A stretch of 64,000 bases of DNA from an uncultured Cellvibrionales bacterium (GCA_913020115.1 CAJWBQ010000010.1:56747-120746); one strand, 5' to 3'; positions 8,777 through 18,046 are shown, numbered from the stretch's first letter. Notes: generated by a model from the letters alone, not told the origin. Made by a program: numbers and translations.

Positions 8777-9904
8777 ATGAAAACATTCTTAGTAGGTGGG
8801 GCGGTTCGTGACAAATTGCTCAACTTTCCCTGGCACGAAAAAGACTGGGTCGTGGTTGGAGGCACTCCGGAACAAATGCTTGAGGAAGGCTTCATTCCAG
8901 TAGGAAAAGATTTCCCCGTATTTCTTCATCCAAAAACAAAAGAGGAATACGCACTTGCAAGAACCGAACGTAAAATGGGCCCCGGCTATAAAGGCTTCAC
9001 CTTCTACACTTCTCCGGACATCTCCCTTGAGGAGGATTTACGGCGTAGAGACCTCACCATTAACGCCATTGCAGAAGCTCCGAACGGTGAACTTACTGAC
9101 CCTTATGGCGGCCAAGAAGACCTAAAACAGCGTTTGCTTAGGCATGTATCTGAAGCATTCTCTGAAGACCCGGTGCGAATATTACGCGTTGCCCGCTTTG
9201 CCGCTCGCTATCACTATCTCGGCTTTACTGTTGCACCCGAAACACAGAAATTAATGACTGAAATTGTCAACAGTGGCGAAGTTGATCACCTTGTGGCAGA
9301 ACGAGTATGGAAGGAACTCGATCGAGCACTGGAAGAAAAAAACCCAGAGGTATTCCTAAGCACACTTATGGATTGTGGCGCGCTCAACAAAGTGATTCCG
9401 GAACTAAGAGATTCTGGCAATACACCCTCCCCATGGCAAGACCTCACCCGCATAAGCCAATTAATCAAAAATCCAGCGGCTCGATTTTCCGCCATGTTAT
9501 GCCGGTTGAACACTGAAAGTATCAAACCATTATGTGAGAGACTCACAGCGCCAAAGGAGTATCGCGAACTCGCAATAGCCACGGCAAACAGCTTGCCACT
9601 CTATCTGGAAACCTTTGCACCTTCAGCGCAGAAGCTACTGCAAGTCACTCTGGCATTGGATGCATTTCGTCGACCAGAGCGCTTTAAGCTTTGCTTGCTA
9701 ACCTGCGAGCGAATCACGAACAATACTTTACCCAGCCAGTGGCTACACAAAAGTCTCGCAGCGTGTGAAAATATCAACCTTAAGGATATCGCCGCTGCCG
9801 GCTTCAAGGGCCAGGCATTTGGTGAAGAATTGCACTCCCGGCGACTAAGCGAGCTCAACAAACTAATCAATACCTTTAATTCTACTACTGGAGAGTTCAT
9901 ATGA
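8777..9904 (+). CDS. cca: CCA-adding tRNA nucleotidyltransferase
   Basis: This enzyme adds or repairs the 3'-CCA of tRNAs using CTP and ATP. The 375-residue protein starts with the class II signature LVGGAVRDKLL, followed by EKDWVVVGGTPEQM with the catalytic acidic pair, the RRDLTINAIA motif (residues about 89-99) and the downstream EDPVRILRVARFAARY region. It closely follows the E. coli Cca pattern but is shorter (about 412 in E. coli). The region after VIPEL lacks the HD phosphohydrolase domain, so the 2',3'-cyclic phosphodiesterase and phosphatase activities of multifunctional Cca are probably absent. The gene begins one base after the kinase stop and overlaps the pteridine reductase start by 4 bases, giving a three-gene transcription unit. 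Confidence 0.95.
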   Translation: MKTFLVGGAVRDKLLNFPWHEKDWVVVGGTPEQMLEEGFIPVGKDFPVFLHPKTKEEYALARTERKMGPGYKGFTFYTSPDISLEEDLRRRDLTINAIAEAPNGELTDPYGGQEDLKQRLLRHVSEAFSEDPVRILRVARFAARYHYLGFTVAPETQKLMTEIVNSGEVDHLVAERVWKELDRALEEKNPEVFLSTLMDCGALNKVIPELRDSGNTPSPWQDLTRISQLIKNPAARFSAMLCRLNTESIKPLCERLTAPKEYRELAIATANSLPLYLETFAPSAQKLLQVTLALDAFRRPERFKLCLLTCERITNNTLPSQWLHKSLAACENINLKDIAAAGFKGQAFGEELHSRRLSELNKLINTFNSTTGEFI

Positions 9905-10644
9905 GCTTGGCACCTGTTGCGTTGATTACTGGCGGCGCACGTCGTATAGGAGCAGAAATTGCGTGCACCTTGCACGCAGCTGGATTCAACATCGCCATTC
10001 ATTGCCGGCACTCACTCGGCGATGCAAACACACTAGCGAATAAACTCAATACCACTCGAGCGAATTCCGCCAGTGTATTTAGCGCTGATTTAATCAACAA
10101 GCAGGAAATAGATGAACTCGCTAAGGCGCTCAAAGAAAAATGGGGCCGACTCGACGCGCTGATAAACAGCGCGTCGAGCTTTTACCCAACACCACTCAAC
10201 GATGCAAGTGAAGAGCAGTGGGACGATTTAATGGGCAGCAATCTTAAAGCACCCTTTTTTCTCGCCCAAGCCTTTGCGCAATCACTGCAGAAGACAGGCG
10301 GTTGCATCATTAACATTGCCGACATTCACGCTGAGCGACCACTGAAACACCACGCCATCTACTGCGCGGCAAAGGCGGGCAACATCATGCTTACTAAAGC
10401 ATTGGCGCGCGACCTCGCTCCCGGTGTTCGGGTAAACGGAGTAGCACCAGGTGCGATTATGTGGCCTGAGAGTGAAAGCGAGCTGAACCCTGAGCAGCAA
10501 GCTGAGATTCTCCAGCGCATTCCTTTGGCACGCGCCGGAGAGCCCAGTGATATCGCACGAACCATACGCTTCCTAATTTGCGACGCACCTTATATAACGG
10601 GTCAAATTTTACCGGTTGACGGAGGCCGCAGCGTTAACACCTAA
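9901..10644 (+). CDS. Pteridine reductase (FolM/PTR1-type SDR)
   Basis: This 247-residue short-chain dehydrogenase carries the pteridine-reductase variant of the nucleotide-binding motif, TGGARRIG (TGx3RxG rather than TGx3GxG), which indicates NADPH use. The active-site motif is YCAAKAG (Tyr-x3-Lys), and the ending GGRSVNT is typical of SDRs. PTR1/FolM enzymes reduce dihydrobiopterin and dihydrofolate. The setting agrees: folK and folB lie immediately downstream on the other strand. The start overlaps the cca stop by 4 bases, so it is translationally coupled, and its stop overlaps the convergent folK stop by 4 bases. Substrate specificity (dihydrofolate or dihydromonapterin) cannot be read from the sequence. 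Confidence 0.88.
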   Translation: MSLAPVALITGGARRIGAEIACTLHAAGFNIAIHCRHSLGDANTLANKLNTTRANSASVFSADLINKQEIDELAKALKEKWGRLDALINSASSFYPTPLNDASEEQWDDLMGSNLKAPFFLAQAFAQSLQKTGGCIINIADIHAERPLKHHAIYCAAKAGNIMLTKALARDLAPGVRVNGVAPGAIMWPESESELNPEQQAEILQRIPLARAGEPSDIARTIRFLICDAPYITGQILPVDGGRSVNT

Positions 10645-11156
10645 TTGGCGCGCGAAATTATCTCATCGCGCCAAGTGAAGTCTACCGGCCACAAATGTTG
10701 AGACGCATGATCGTAGGCTTGCCAAAGTTCTTCGTAGCTCTGTTTCAGTTCTGGATGTAAGTCCAACCCGGCGATTTCAGCCATGGGGCACAAAACAAAA
10801 GCATTTTTGGTGATTTCGTCACGGGGTAATTCTACTCCGTCTATTTCACCGAAAAATAAACCGTAAGTTAGAATATCAATATCTAAGGTTCTACCACTAA
10901 ACTTTGGACCAAGCCGTGTGCGACCGTTTTTGTCCTCTATGGACTTTAAGCAGTTTGATAATTCTCCGACCGGGAGCTGGGTTTGAATGGCCACCACCAA
11001 GTTGTAAAAATTATCGCCCTTAAACCCAACCGCTTCACTTTCATAGACAGTGGACACGATTAGCTCGCCAAAATTGTCAGCTAGTGCGTCAAGCGCTGCA
11101 GCGATATTACGCTGACGCTCTATGTTGCTGCCTAAGCTAAGATAAACGGTGGTCAT
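10641..11156 (-). CDS. folK: 6-Hydroxymethyl-7,8-dihydropterin pyrophosphokinase
   Basis: FolK transfers pyrophosphate from ATP to 6-hydroxymethyl-7,8-dihydropterin, the step before dihydropteroate synthase in folate synthesis. The 171-residue protein begins with YLSLGSNIERQRN, has the GPKFSGRTLDIDILTYG segment with the catalytic Asp pair, and the PRDEITKNAFVLCPMAEI motif in place of the usual HPR(x)xxRxFVLxPL. The initiator ATG overlaps the folB stop by 4 bases, so folB-folK form a coupled operon on the minus strand. It is slightly longer than E. coli FolK (159). Confidence 0.95.
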   Translation of the reverse strand: MTTVYLSLGSNIERQRNIAAALDALADNFGELIVSTVYESEAVGFKGDNFYNLVVAIQTQLPVGELSNCLKSIEDKNGRTRLGPKFSGRTLDIDILTYGLFFGEIDGVELPRDEITKNAFVLCPMAEIAGLDLHPELKQSYEELWQAYDHASQHLWPVDFTWRDEIISRAN

Positions 11157-11521
11157 TTGGGTTTTTCACCACGTTCGATCAACATGCCTACGTCGCGAGC
11201 ACCTCGCACGGCACCCGGCTTACTCAAACGCAATTTTACCCATGGTACGTTAAATTCGCTCATAACTAGGGCAGCTACTTTTTCGGCCATGGTTTCGACA
11301 AGTAGGAATTCTGATTCTGCGATGAATTGTATGAGCCGCTTGCTAACGGCTTTGTAGTTCAATGCATATTGTATGTCATCAGTCTCAGCGGCTTTTCGTA
11401 TGTCGGCGGCCATTTCAAGATCGAGACTTACGATTTGTTTAATTTCGCGCTCCCAATCGTATATTCCGATGATGGTTTCGATCTGTAGTTCTCTGATGTA
11501 TACAATATCCATAGTGCTCAC
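11153..11521 (-). CDS. folB: Dihydroneopterin aldolase
   Basis: FolB converts 7,8-dihydroneopterin to 6-hydroxymethyl-7,8-dihydropterin and glycolaldehyde, feeding FolK. The protein starts with the family motif IVYIRELQIETIIGIYDWERE, with the conserved YDWER region; the region with Lys in KLRLSKPGAVRGARDVG is near the end, consistent with the catalytic lysine. Two starts are possible: GTG at 11521 (MSTMDIVY, 122 residues, GAG about 10 bases upstream) or ATG at 11512 (MDIVY, 119 residues, poorer ribosome site). The shorter form matches the usual FolB N-terminus, the longer has the better spacing. A large inverted repeat lies just upstream (11578-11747) and may contain or influence its promoter. 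Confidence 0.94.
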   Translation of the reverse strand: MSTMDIVYIRELQIETIIGIYDWEREIKQIVSLDLEMAADIRKAAETDDIQYALNYKAVSKRLIQFIAESEFLLVETMAEKVAALVMSEFNVPWVKLRLSKPGAVRGARDVGMLIERGEKPK

Positions 11522-11577
11522 GTTTTGTTCTCAACTTGCCGTGTTATTCACGAATTTTAAATCGGAGTTTAACCCCA

Positions 11578-11747
11578 GCTTAGTTGCGCACTGTAAGTTT
11601 TGCCCGAACGCACGCTTTTCCTCTCTGACCAACCCGCTGCGGAACTCGCCCGAGCGGGCTCAAACAGTCCTCGCTCAAAGACGTTGGCCAGAGAGGAAAA
11701 GCTAAAACGCGTTCTGATCGGGCAAAACTTACAGTGCACAACTAAGC
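11578..11747. repeat. 170-bp imperfect long inverted repeat
   Basis: The outer arms 11578-11607 and 11718-11747 are reverse complements over 30 bases with one mismatch (they begin GCTTAGTTG). The inner arms 11614-11633 and 11683-11702 match over 20 bases with one mismatch (GCTTTTCCTCTCTG). They are separated from the outer arms by 6 and 15 unpaired bases. The 49-base centre (11634-11682) can form smaller hairpins (CCGCT/AGCGG and GAGCG/CGCTC). Open frames crossing it are by-products of the repeat. It lies between the 3' end of tsaD and the 5' end of folB. It could be a miniature inverted-repeat element or a large structured RNA/terminator; I saw no transposase and no clear target-site duplication. 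Confidence 0.8.
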
Positions 11748-11764
11748 CTCCCCCTGTTCTTTGT

Positions 11765-12811
11765 TTATATTTCTTCCGCTGACCTCAATGGCGGCAGCTC
11801 TTCCATTGGCCACCTCGGCCTTACTTTAATGGCTTGTGAGGAGCTCTGCCCAGCCTCTAAGCGCTGACAACCGGCGTAGGCAATCATGGCGCCGTTGTCG
11901 GTGCAAAATTCGTGGCGCGCGTAGAATACTTTTGCGCCCAGTTTTTTCAGGGCTTTTTCTAACTCTTCTCGCAAACGTATGTTGGCGGAAACTCCTCCAG
12001 CGATGACTAGGGTGCTGAATCCTGTTTCTTTTAGGGCGCGGCGACATTTTATCACTAGCGTGGCGACTACAGCCTCTTCGAATGCACACGCTATGTCGGC
12101 GGAGGTCTGGTCGTCGGGAAGGCCATCGGCTTCGGTATGAGCCGCCACTGTATTTAGGGTGAAGGTCTTTAGGCCGCTGAAGCTCATATCTAGGCCGGGG
12201 CGGTCGGTCATGGGGCGCGGGAATTTGAAGCGGGTTCGGTCGCCCTTTTTGGCTAAGGCCGCTATACGTGGGCCACCTGGGTAGTCGAGGTCGAGCATTT
12301 TTGCGGCCTTGTCGAAGGCTTCGCCTGCGGCGTCGTCCAATGATTCACCAAGCAGGGTGTATTCGCCCAGATTGTCTACTTTTACAAGCTGGGTGTGACC
12401 GCCAGACACGAGCAGGGCAACAAAGGGGTACTCTGGCGGCTCGTCTTCTAGCATTGGGGCTAATAGGTGGCCTTCCATGTGGTGCACGCCTATGGCGGGC
12501 ACGCCCCAGGCGTAGGCCAAGGCGCGGCCAACACAGGCGCCCACCATTAAGGCGCCCACTAGGCCTGGGCCTGCGGTGTAAGCTATGCCGTCGATTTGGC
12601 TTTGATCTGTGTCACTCTCAGCCATCACTTGGCGAATGAGGGGCAGGGTTTTACGCACGTGATCTCTGGAGGCTAGCTCGGGTACTACGCCGCCATATTC
12701 GGCGTGTACGTCTATTTGGCTATAGAGAGCGTCACCCAATAGGCCCAGCTCACTATCGTAAATAGCGATGCCCGTTTCGTCACAGGAGGTTTCTATACCC
12801 AAAACTCGCAT
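11765..12811 (-). CDS. tsaD: tRNA N6-adenosine threonylcarbamoyltransferase
   Basis: TsaD (formerly Gcp/YgjD) transfers the threonylcarbamoyl group onto A37 of ANN-decoding tRNAs, working with TsaB and TsaE. The protein starts [19 protein letters not shown], has the metal-binding HMEGHL motif near residue 110, ATP-binding [10 protein letters not shown] and the C-terminal [11 protein letters not shown] motif. The frame is open upstream to 12889, but the ATG at 12811 begins exactly at the family N-terminus, has a GGA upstream and gives 348 residues (E. coli 337). It is divergent from rpsU, the classic arrangement in gammaproteobacteria. Confidence 0.96.
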   Translation of the reverse strand: MRVLGIETSCDETGIAIYDSELGLLGDALYSQIDVHAEYGGVVPELASRDHVRKTLPLIRQVMAESDTDQSQIDGIAYTAGPGLVGALMVGACVGRALAYAWGVPAIGVHHMEGHLLAPMLEDEPPEYPFVALLVSGGHTQLVKVDNLGEYTLLGESLDDAAGEAFDKAAKMLDLDYPGGPRIAALAKKGDRTRFKFPRPMTDRPGLDMSFSGLKTFTLNTVAAHTEADGLPDDQTSADIACAFEEAVVATLVIKCRRALKETGFSTLVIAGGVSANIRLREELEKALKKLGAKVFYARHEFCTDNGAMIAYAGCQRLEAGQSSSQAIKVRPRWPMEELPPLRSAEEI

Positions 12812-12969
12812 ACTATCTGGTCCGTTAATTTTTGATCGAGCCTTTAAATCATGGCCCATTTGGGCCTGAACTGAGGCATTTATGGTCAATTTCCACTACC
12901 GCAGGCATGATAATCAGAGAGTGACTGAAGAGCCAGCCTAATTTACCTTAACTTTTACTGTTTCTGGGC

Positions 12970-12998
12970 TTGCAGCCGGGAACCGAACTGTATAGAAT
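12970..12998 (+). promoter_or_regulatory. Promoter of rpsU (macromolecular synthesis operon)
   Basis: TTGCAG (12970-12975) and TAGAAT (12993-12998) are separated by 17 bases upstream of rpsU. The leader of about 75 bases that follows contains an inverted repeat AGGAGAAA (13015-13022) and TTTCTCCT (13032-13039). This hairpin mimics and could sequester Shine-Dalgarno-like sequence, a possible autoregulatory structure. Confidence 0.6.
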
Positions 12999-13082
12999 TT
13001 GCGCCCCTTGGATAAGGAGAAATTATTTGTTTTTCTCCTAGACACTAAACAGATTTAAGACAACCCTGTAAAAGGTAAAGAC

Positions 13083-13298
13083 ATGCCAGCAGTTAAGCTG
13101 AAAGAAAACGAACCATTCGATATTGCTCTACGTCGCTTCAAGCGTTCGTGTGAAAAAGCCGGTATTTTGGCTGAAGTACGCCGTCGCGAGTTTTACGAGA
13201 AGCCCACTACTGTGCGTAAGCGCAAAGGTGCTGCGGCCGTTAAGCGTCACGCTAAGAAAGTTCAGCGCGAAAGCAAAAAGTTCGTTCGCCTGTACTAA
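13083..13298 (+). CDS. rpsU: Small ribosomal subunit protein bS21
   Basis: The S21 protein of the 30S subunit is 71 residues, highly basic, with the family pattern [16 protein letters not shown] and [16 protein letters not shown]. This is the first gene of the macromolecular-synthesis cluster rpsU-(yqeY)-dnaG-rpoD. The ribosome-binding site AAAGGTAAAGAC precedes the ATG. The three hairpins downstream (13297-13437) separate it from yqeY and probably set the ratio of abundant S21 to the scarcer downstream products by partial termination or mRNA processing. Confidence 0.98.
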   Translation: MPAVKLKENEPFDIALRRFKRSCEKAGILAEVRRREFYEKPTTVRKRKGAAAVKRHAKKVQRESKKFVRLY

Positions 13299-13437
13299 GC
13301 ACTAGAGTGCTTGCGGAGGTCTAGCCTCTACTACCTGGCACTCTGTGTATTTGCTTACAGGCACCGAAGCCTGTAAGCCCTGTGACAATGAACCTAAGTC
13401 TATAGCTCCCACTCGTAAATCAATGATTTTTACGAGT
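13297..13437 (+). promoter_or_regulatory. Three hairpins in the rpsU-yqeY spacer
   Basis: Three inverted repeats follow the rpsU stop. They are AAGCACT/AGTGCTT at 13297-13312; a perfect 10-bp pair GCTTACAGGC/GCCTGTAAGC at 13353-13378 with a 6-base loop; and a perfect 9-bp pair ACTCGTAAA/TTTACGAGT at 13411-13437. None has a long T-run, so they fit attenuation or RNA-processing sites within the operon better than full terminators. In E. coli the comparable interval contains a terminator and RNase E processing affects this operon; the parallel is inferred. Confidence 0.55.
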
Positions 13438-13463
13438 AAAGCTGATAGCCAATAGGAATAAAG

Positions 13464-13916
13464 ATGGCCACTTCTGCCTTAAAGCAATCCATCACTGACG
13501 CTATGAAAGCGGCCATGCGTGCCCGCGATAAAGAGCGTCTGGGCGTTATTCGCTTGATGCTAGCTGAATTTAAACGCATAGAAGTGGACGAGCGTATCGA
13601 TCTCGACGAAGATCGCGCTCTTGCTGTGCTCGACAAAATGAGCAAGCAGCGTCGCGATTCTGCCCAACAGTTTACCGACGCAGGCCGAGATGAATTGGCT
13701 GCACAGGAAAACTTTGAAATTGGCGTAATTGCCGAGTTTCTGCCGGCACAACTCAGCGATGAAGAGCTCAGTGCTATTATTGCTCAAGCTATTACTGATA
13801 GCGGCGCCGAGAGTATGCGTGATATGGGCAAAGCCATGGCATTAATTAAGCCACAAGTGCAAGGCCGAGCCGACATGGGCAATATCAGCAAGCTCATAAA
13901 AGCTAAACTCGCCTAA
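13464..13916 (+). CDS. yqeY: GatB/YqeY domain protein
   Basis: This 150-residue all-helical protein of the YqeY family resembles the tRNA-binding C-terminal tail of the GatB amidotransferase subunit. Visible markers are MKAAMRARDKERLGVIRLMLAEFKRIE at the N-terminus and IAEFLPAQLSDEEL and DMGKAMALIKPQVQGRADMG in the second half. Its biochemical role is unproved. It is regularly found between rpsU and dnaG in gammaproteobacteria, as here, with 66 bases to dnaG, so it is likely part of the operon. The ATG is preceded by AATAGGAATAAAG. Confidence 0.93.
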   Translation: MATSALKQSITDAMKAAMRARDKERLGVIRLMLAEFKRIEVDERIDLDEDRALAVLDKMSKQRRDSAQQFTDAGRDELAAQENFEIGVIAEFLPAQLSDEELSAIIAQAITDSGAESMRDMGKAMALIKPQVQGRADMGNISKLIKAKLA

Positions 13917-13982
13917 AACCCGCCCTTCTAGGCAAGCTACTCCCTCTCGCAGACACTATCGCTCTCCTGTAGACTTTACGCT

Positions 13983-16025
13983 ATGGCCAGCCTAATACCT
14001 CAAGGATTTATCGACGACTTACTCGACCGCCTCGATATCGTTGAGATCATCGACACTCGCGTAAAACTGAAGAAGTCTGGCAAAAATTTCAGTGCATGCT
14101 GCCCATTTCACGACGAAAAAACGCCCTCTTTTACTGTGAGCCAAGACAAGCAGTTCTATCACTGCTTTGGTTGCGGCGCCAGCGGTAACGCTCTGGGCTT
14201 CCTAATGAATTACGAACGCCTGGAATTCCCTCAGGCCGTTGAGCACCTGGCCCGCAGCGCCGGCGTGGAAGTGCCAAGAGAGGCCAGCAACCCCGCCGCC
14301 GACAAACGCGCCGCCGAAAAGAAACAAATTTATACTCTGCTGGAAAAGGCGGATGAGTTTTATCGCACGCAACTGCGGCAACACCCAGCACGCATGGACG
14401 GGGTACAGTATTTAAAAAACCGCGGCCTTAGCGGTGATATTGCCCGAGAATTCGGCATTGGTTACGCCCCCCCCGGTTGGGATAATTTGCTTAAAGCACT
14501 TGGCAGCAACACTGACGACCTTAAACGCCTCTTCGAGGGCGGCATGTTTATTGAGCGGGAAGGTAAACGCCAGTTTTACGATCGCTTTCGCCACCGCATC
14601 ATGTTCCCCATTCGCGACACGCGAGGCCGTGTTATCGGTTTTGGCGGGCGCGTGCTGGGTGACGACAAACCGAAATATTTAAACTCACCAGAAACACCCA
14701 TTTTCCATAAGGGCCAAGAACTCTATGGACTACATGAAGCCCGACAGGCCTACCGAGAAATACCGCGTCTACTCATAGTAGAGGGCTACATGGATGTGGT
14801 GGCACTGGCCCAATTTGGCATTCGCTACGGGGTGGCAACTCTCGGCACAGCCTGTGGCGAAGACAATCTCAAGCGGGCATTTCGCTACACCAATGAAGTG
14901 GTTTTTTGCTTTGACGGCGACAGAGCCGGCCGCGCTGCAGGACTTCGAGCATTGGAAAACACACTGCCGGTAATGGAGGATGGGCGCCAAGTTAAATTTC
15001 TCTTTCTGCCCGACGGCGAAGACCCCGACACCCTTATTCGCCAGATTGGCGCTGAGAAATTCACCCACATGATAGAGCTCGCGGTACCGCTTGAGGACTT
15101 CTTGTTTGACGCAGTAGCAGATGGCTTAGACGTACAAAGCATGGAAGGCCGTGCGCGCCTAAGTAAACTCGCAGCTCCACTGCTCGACAAACTCCCCAAG
15201 GGCGTATTCCGAGAGTTGATGTTTGCCAACTTAGCCAACCGCACAGGCCTTGGCAAAGACACTTTACTGGAACTCATCAAAGAATTACCGAAAGCTGGCA
15301 ATGCCTTGAGCGCCTCGGCAGAAGCCAAGCCACGCGCTCGCGAAACAAGAGCAAAACCACAAGAAAGAACTACTAATATAGAAGCACATACAAAAGACTT
15401 TGATCAGCCCTCAGTTCAAAACCCCCAAGAAATGCCCCCGGCGCATCATTTTGAGGAGCCAGCCGCTCAAGACTACGAGCCTTTCTACGACGCGGAACCT
15501 TTTGCCGAGACAAGGGAGTCATCCCCCTACTCAGCGCCGAGTTCTCGCTACCTGATGCCCCCAAAACGAAAAATTATTGCCCTGACACTCAGTCAGCCCG
15601 AATTGGCCTCGAAAGTGGAAGATCAAGAATTCTGGGAGCAGCAAAGCGACTCAGACCTGCAGCTCTTTGGCCGCCTGGTGAAGATCTTACGCCAACGACC
15701 TCATTACAAACTGCCCCATATCATTGGCTTTTGGTCTGCATCCTACGGGGAACAAGAAACGCAATATTTGAAAGACATTGCCGGTATCGAGCTAGTGCAG
15801 GCTACCAAAATCATGGCCAAAGCAGAGGAAGATGAGCGTGGCCGCTATGATCTCAGCCAGGCTTTTACCGATACATTGGCCAGCCTGCGCGGCCAAGAGC
15901 GACGAGACATTAGCGCTATGTCACTGGAAAAACTGAAAAAATCAGACTTAACACAGCTCACTAGAGATGAGAAAGAGCAATTGGTTGCCGCTGTTCTCCA
16001 AGGCAAAGGCTCAAAAGGCCCTTAA
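13983..16025 (+). CDS. dnaG: DNA primase
   Basis: DnaG makes RNA primers at the replication fork in association with DnaB helicase. The N-terminal CHC2 zinc finger is intact (CCPFHDEKTPSF and FYHCFGCGASGNAL, about residues 40-68). A Toprim catalytic core follows, with the YGLHEARQAYR and LLIVEGYMDVVAL segments and the acidic motif FCFDGDRAGRAA, and a C-terminal DnaB-interaction domain. Between about residues 445 and 530 there is a low-complexity linker rich in Ala, Glu and Pro. At 680 residues it is longer than the E. coli protein (581), mainly because of this linker. Second-to-last gene of the rpsU operon, 126 bases before rpoD. Confidence 0.97.
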   Translation: MASLIPQGFIDDLLDRLDIVEIIDTRVKLKKSGKNFSACCPFHDEKTPSFTVSQDKQFYHCFGCGASGNALGFLMNYERLEFPQAVEHLARSAGVEVPREASNPAADKRAAEKKQIYTLLEKADEFYRTQLRQHPARMDGVQYLKNRGLSGDIAREFGIGYAPPGWDNLLKALGSNTDDLKRLFEGGMFIEREGKRQFYDRFRHRIMFPIRDTRGRVIGFGGRVLGDDKPKYLNSPETPIFHKGQELYGLHEARQAYREIPRLLIVEGYMDVVALAQFGIRYGVATLGTACGEDNLKRAFRYTNEVVFCFDGDRAGRAAGLRALENTLPVMEDGRQVKFLFLPDGEDPDTLIRQIGAEKFTHMIELAVPLEDFLFDAVADGLDVQSMEGRARLSKLAAPLLDKLPKGVFRELMFANLANRTGLGKDTLLELIKELPKAGNALSASAEAKPRARETRAKPQERTTNIEAHTKDFDQPSVQNPQEMPPAHHFEEPAAQDYEPFYDAEPFAETRESSPYSAPSSRYLMPPKRKIIALTLSQPELASKVEDQEFWEQQSDSDLQLFGRLVKILRQRPHYKLPHIIGFWSASYGEQETQYLKDIAGIELVQATKIMAKAEEDERGRYDLSQAFTDTLASLRGQERRDISAMSLEKLKKSDLTQLTRDEKEQLVAAVLQGKGSKGP

Positions 16026-16060
16026 ATCGCCAAAAGGCCCTTACAAATCACTATATCGCT

Positions 16061-16100
16061 CTTGAATTCCTAGAATAAAACGCCATATATGCGGTATAAT
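16061..16100 (+). promoter_or_regulatory. Candidate rpoD promoters (sigma32-like and sigma70-like)
   Basis: In the dnaG-rpoD gap, CTTGAAT (16061-16067) and CGCCATAT (16081-16088) are 13 bases apart, matching the sigma32 pattern CTTGAA...CCCCATNT well. A perfect TATAAT follows at 16095-16100, with only a weak -35. E. coli rpoD also has an internal heat-shock promoter, within dnaG; the analogy supports this reading but is not proof. Confidence 0.45.
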
Positions 16101-16151
16101 TCCGCGCTTATATTTCGCCAACAATCCACCACCATTTCGACAGGGTCCCGA

Positions 16152-17999
16152 ATGACTGATACCGCCCAACAGCAACAGTCTCGTATTAAAGATTTAATCG
16201 CAAAAGGCAAGGAGCAGGGCTACCTGACCTATGCCGAGGTTAATGACCATTTACCAGAAGATATTTCGGATCCCGATCAAGTTGAAGATATCATTCAAAT
16301 GATCAACGACATGGGCATTCGTGTCTATGAAGTGGCCCCAGATGCCGACACCCTACTGATGGGTGACGGAGATTCCTCTGCCGATGAAATTGCCGCTGCA
16401 GAAGCCGCTGCCGCCCTGGCCGCCGTTGAGACCGAAGCCGGTCGCACCACCGACCCAGTGCGCATGTATATGCGTGAAATGGGTACTGTTGAGCTGCTGA
16501 CCCGGGAAGGCGAGATAGCCATTGCCAAACGCATTGAAGAAGGTGTCCGCGAGCTGATGCACGCCGTCGCTTACTGGCCCGGCACAGTCAACATGCTTCT
16601 CAGCGAATACAACATGGTTGAGCGTGAAGAGCGCCGCCTAGCTGACGTTATTCTAGGCTGGCTAGACCCTGCCGATGTTGACCCTACACCTCCCGTAATC
16701 AAACCTGTCGCCGAAGCCAAAAAAGAAGACGACGATAGCGATGACAACGATGAAGACGACGATGACGAAGACGAAAATGTAGGCGGTGTAGACCCAGAAG
16801 AAGCCAAAGAACGCTTCGAAGCTCTTACCAAGCAGAATGCTAAAACCGAAAAAGTCATTGCCAAATATGGTCGGGATAGCAAGCAAGCCGCTAAAGAATT
16901 AGACGCACTGGGTGAAGTATTTAAATTCTTCAAACTGCCTCCGCGCCAATTCGAGCCAATGTATGAAGCTGTGCGAGGCATGCTTGCGCGCCTGCGCCGC
17001 GAAGAGCGGGCCATTATGAACCTGTGTGTTCGCAGCGCTCACATGCCACGCAAAACCTTTATCAAAGAATTTCCAGGCAACGAAATTGATGAAGACTGGA
17101 TTCCAGAAATCATCAAGAAGAAGCGCGATTACTCTGACGCATTGAAAAATGTGGAAATGGACATTTACCGTTCACAGCGTAAGTTACGCGCGATTGAAGC
17201 TGCCACCGGCCTTGACCTCGCGACAATCAAAGACATTAATCGCCGCATGTCTATCGGCGAAGCACGAGCGCGCCGCGCCAAGAAAGAGATGGTAGAAGCG
17301 AACCTGCGTCTAGTAATCTCAATTGCAAAAAAATACACAAACCGCGGTTTACAGTTCCTCGACTTGATTCAAGAAGGCAATATTGGCCTGATGAAAGCCG
17401 TCGACAAATTTGAATATCGCCGCGGCTATAAGTTTTCAACCTACGCCACTTGGTGGATTCGGCAAGCCATAACCCGCTCTATTGCGGATCAGGCTCGCAC
17501 CATTCGTATTCCCGTGCACATGATTGAGACCATCAACAAGCTCAACCGTGTATCTCGCCAAATGCTTCAGGAAATGGGTCGTGAACCCACTCCGGAAGAA
17601 CTCGGAGAGCGCATGGAAATGCCCGAAGACAAAGTGCGTAAAGTGTTGAAAATCGCCAAAGAACCCATATCAATGGAAACCCCCATTGGCGACGATGAAG
17701 ACTCTCACTTGGGCGACTTCATTGAAGATGGCACCATTACCTCTCCCGTTGAATCTGCTACAGGCGAAGGCCTAACCGAAGCAACTCGCGAAGTATTAGC
17801 GGGCCTTACCGCCCGCGAAGCAAAAGTCTTGAGAATGCGTTTTGGTATTGATATGAATACCGACCACACATTGGAAGAAGTGGGCAAACAGTTTGACGTA
17901 ACCCGTGAGCGAATTCGCCAAATTGAAGCAAAAGCCTTAAGAAAACTGCGCCACCCTTCTCGCTCAGACCATCTTCGCAGCTTCTTGGACGAACAATAA
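16152..17999 (+). CDS. rpoD: RNA polymerase sigma factor RpoD (sigma70)
   Basis: This is the primary housekeeping sigma factor. The 615-residue protein has region 1.1 at the N-terminus ([26 protein letters not shown]), region 1.2 ([14 protein letters not shown]), an acidic non-conserved region (an Asp/Glu run near residues 195-215), region 2 ([42 protein letters not shown]), region 3 and the region 4.2 helix-turn-helix ([20 protein letters not shown]). The frame is open to 16089, but ATG 16152 gives [15 protein letters not shown], the normal start. Length is close to that of Pseudomonas RpoD. It is the last gene of the operon and is followed by a GC-rich hairpin. Confidence 0.98.
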   Translation: MTDTAQQQQSRIKDLIAKGKEQGYLTYAEVNDHLPEDISDPDQVEDIIQMINDMGIRVYEVAPDADTLLMGDGDSSADEIAAAEAAAALAAVETEAGRTTDPVRMYMREMGTVELLTREGEIAIAKRIEEGVRELMHAVAYWPGTVNMLLSEYNMVEREERRLADVILGWLDPADVDPTPPVIKPVAEAKKEDDDSDDNDEDDDDEDENVGGVDPEEAKERFEALTKQNAKTEKVIAKYGRDSKQAAKELDALGEVFKFFKLPPRQFEPMYEAVRGMLARLRREERAIMNLCVRSAHMPRKTFIKEFPGNEIDEDWIPEIIKKKRDYSDALKNVEMDIYRSQRKLRAIEAATGLDLATIKDINRRMSIGEARARRAKKEMVEANLRLVISIAKKYTNRGLQFLDLIQEGNIGLMKAVDKFEYRRGYKFSTYATWWIRQAITRSIADQARTIRIPVHMIETINKLNRVSRQMLQEMGREPTPEELGERMEMPEDKVRKVLKIAKEPISMETPIGDDEDSHLGDFIEDGTITSPVESATGEGLTEATREVLAGLTAREAKVLRMRFGIDMNTDHTLEEVGKQFDVTRERIRQIEAKALRKLRHPSRSDHLRSFLDEQ

Positions 18000-18015
18000 A
18001 TCCAACGCTGGTTTT

Positions 18016-18046
18016 AGCCCGCGCACAGCTATATAATGCGCGGGCT
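18016..18046 (+). terminator. rpoD terminator hairpin overlapping a tRNA promoter
   Basis: A perfect 10-bp inverted repeat, AGCCCGCGCA (18016-18025) and TGCGCGGGCT (18037-18046), has an 11-base loop and a short T-run. The loop contains TATAAT (18032-18037) followed by GCGCGGGC, a GC-rich discriminator typical of stringently controlled stable-RNA promoters. The element may therefore also be the -10 of the tRNA promoter, although the -35 region is weak. Confidence 0.65.

Noticed and set aside
11373..11782. Plus-strand frames crossing the inverted repeat
   Set aside because: They only read through folB antisense and the palindromic repeat; content changes frame by frame and no ribosome site is present.
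12268..12639. Long open frame opposite tsaD
   Set aside because: It lies antisense to the well-conserved tsaD gene, is very rich in Arg and Gly from reversed GC-rich codons, has no family resemblance and no ribosome site.
16571..17014. Long open frame opposite rpoD
   Set aside because: Ser/Arg-rich product of the complementary strand of rpoD's acidic region; a codon-bias shadow.
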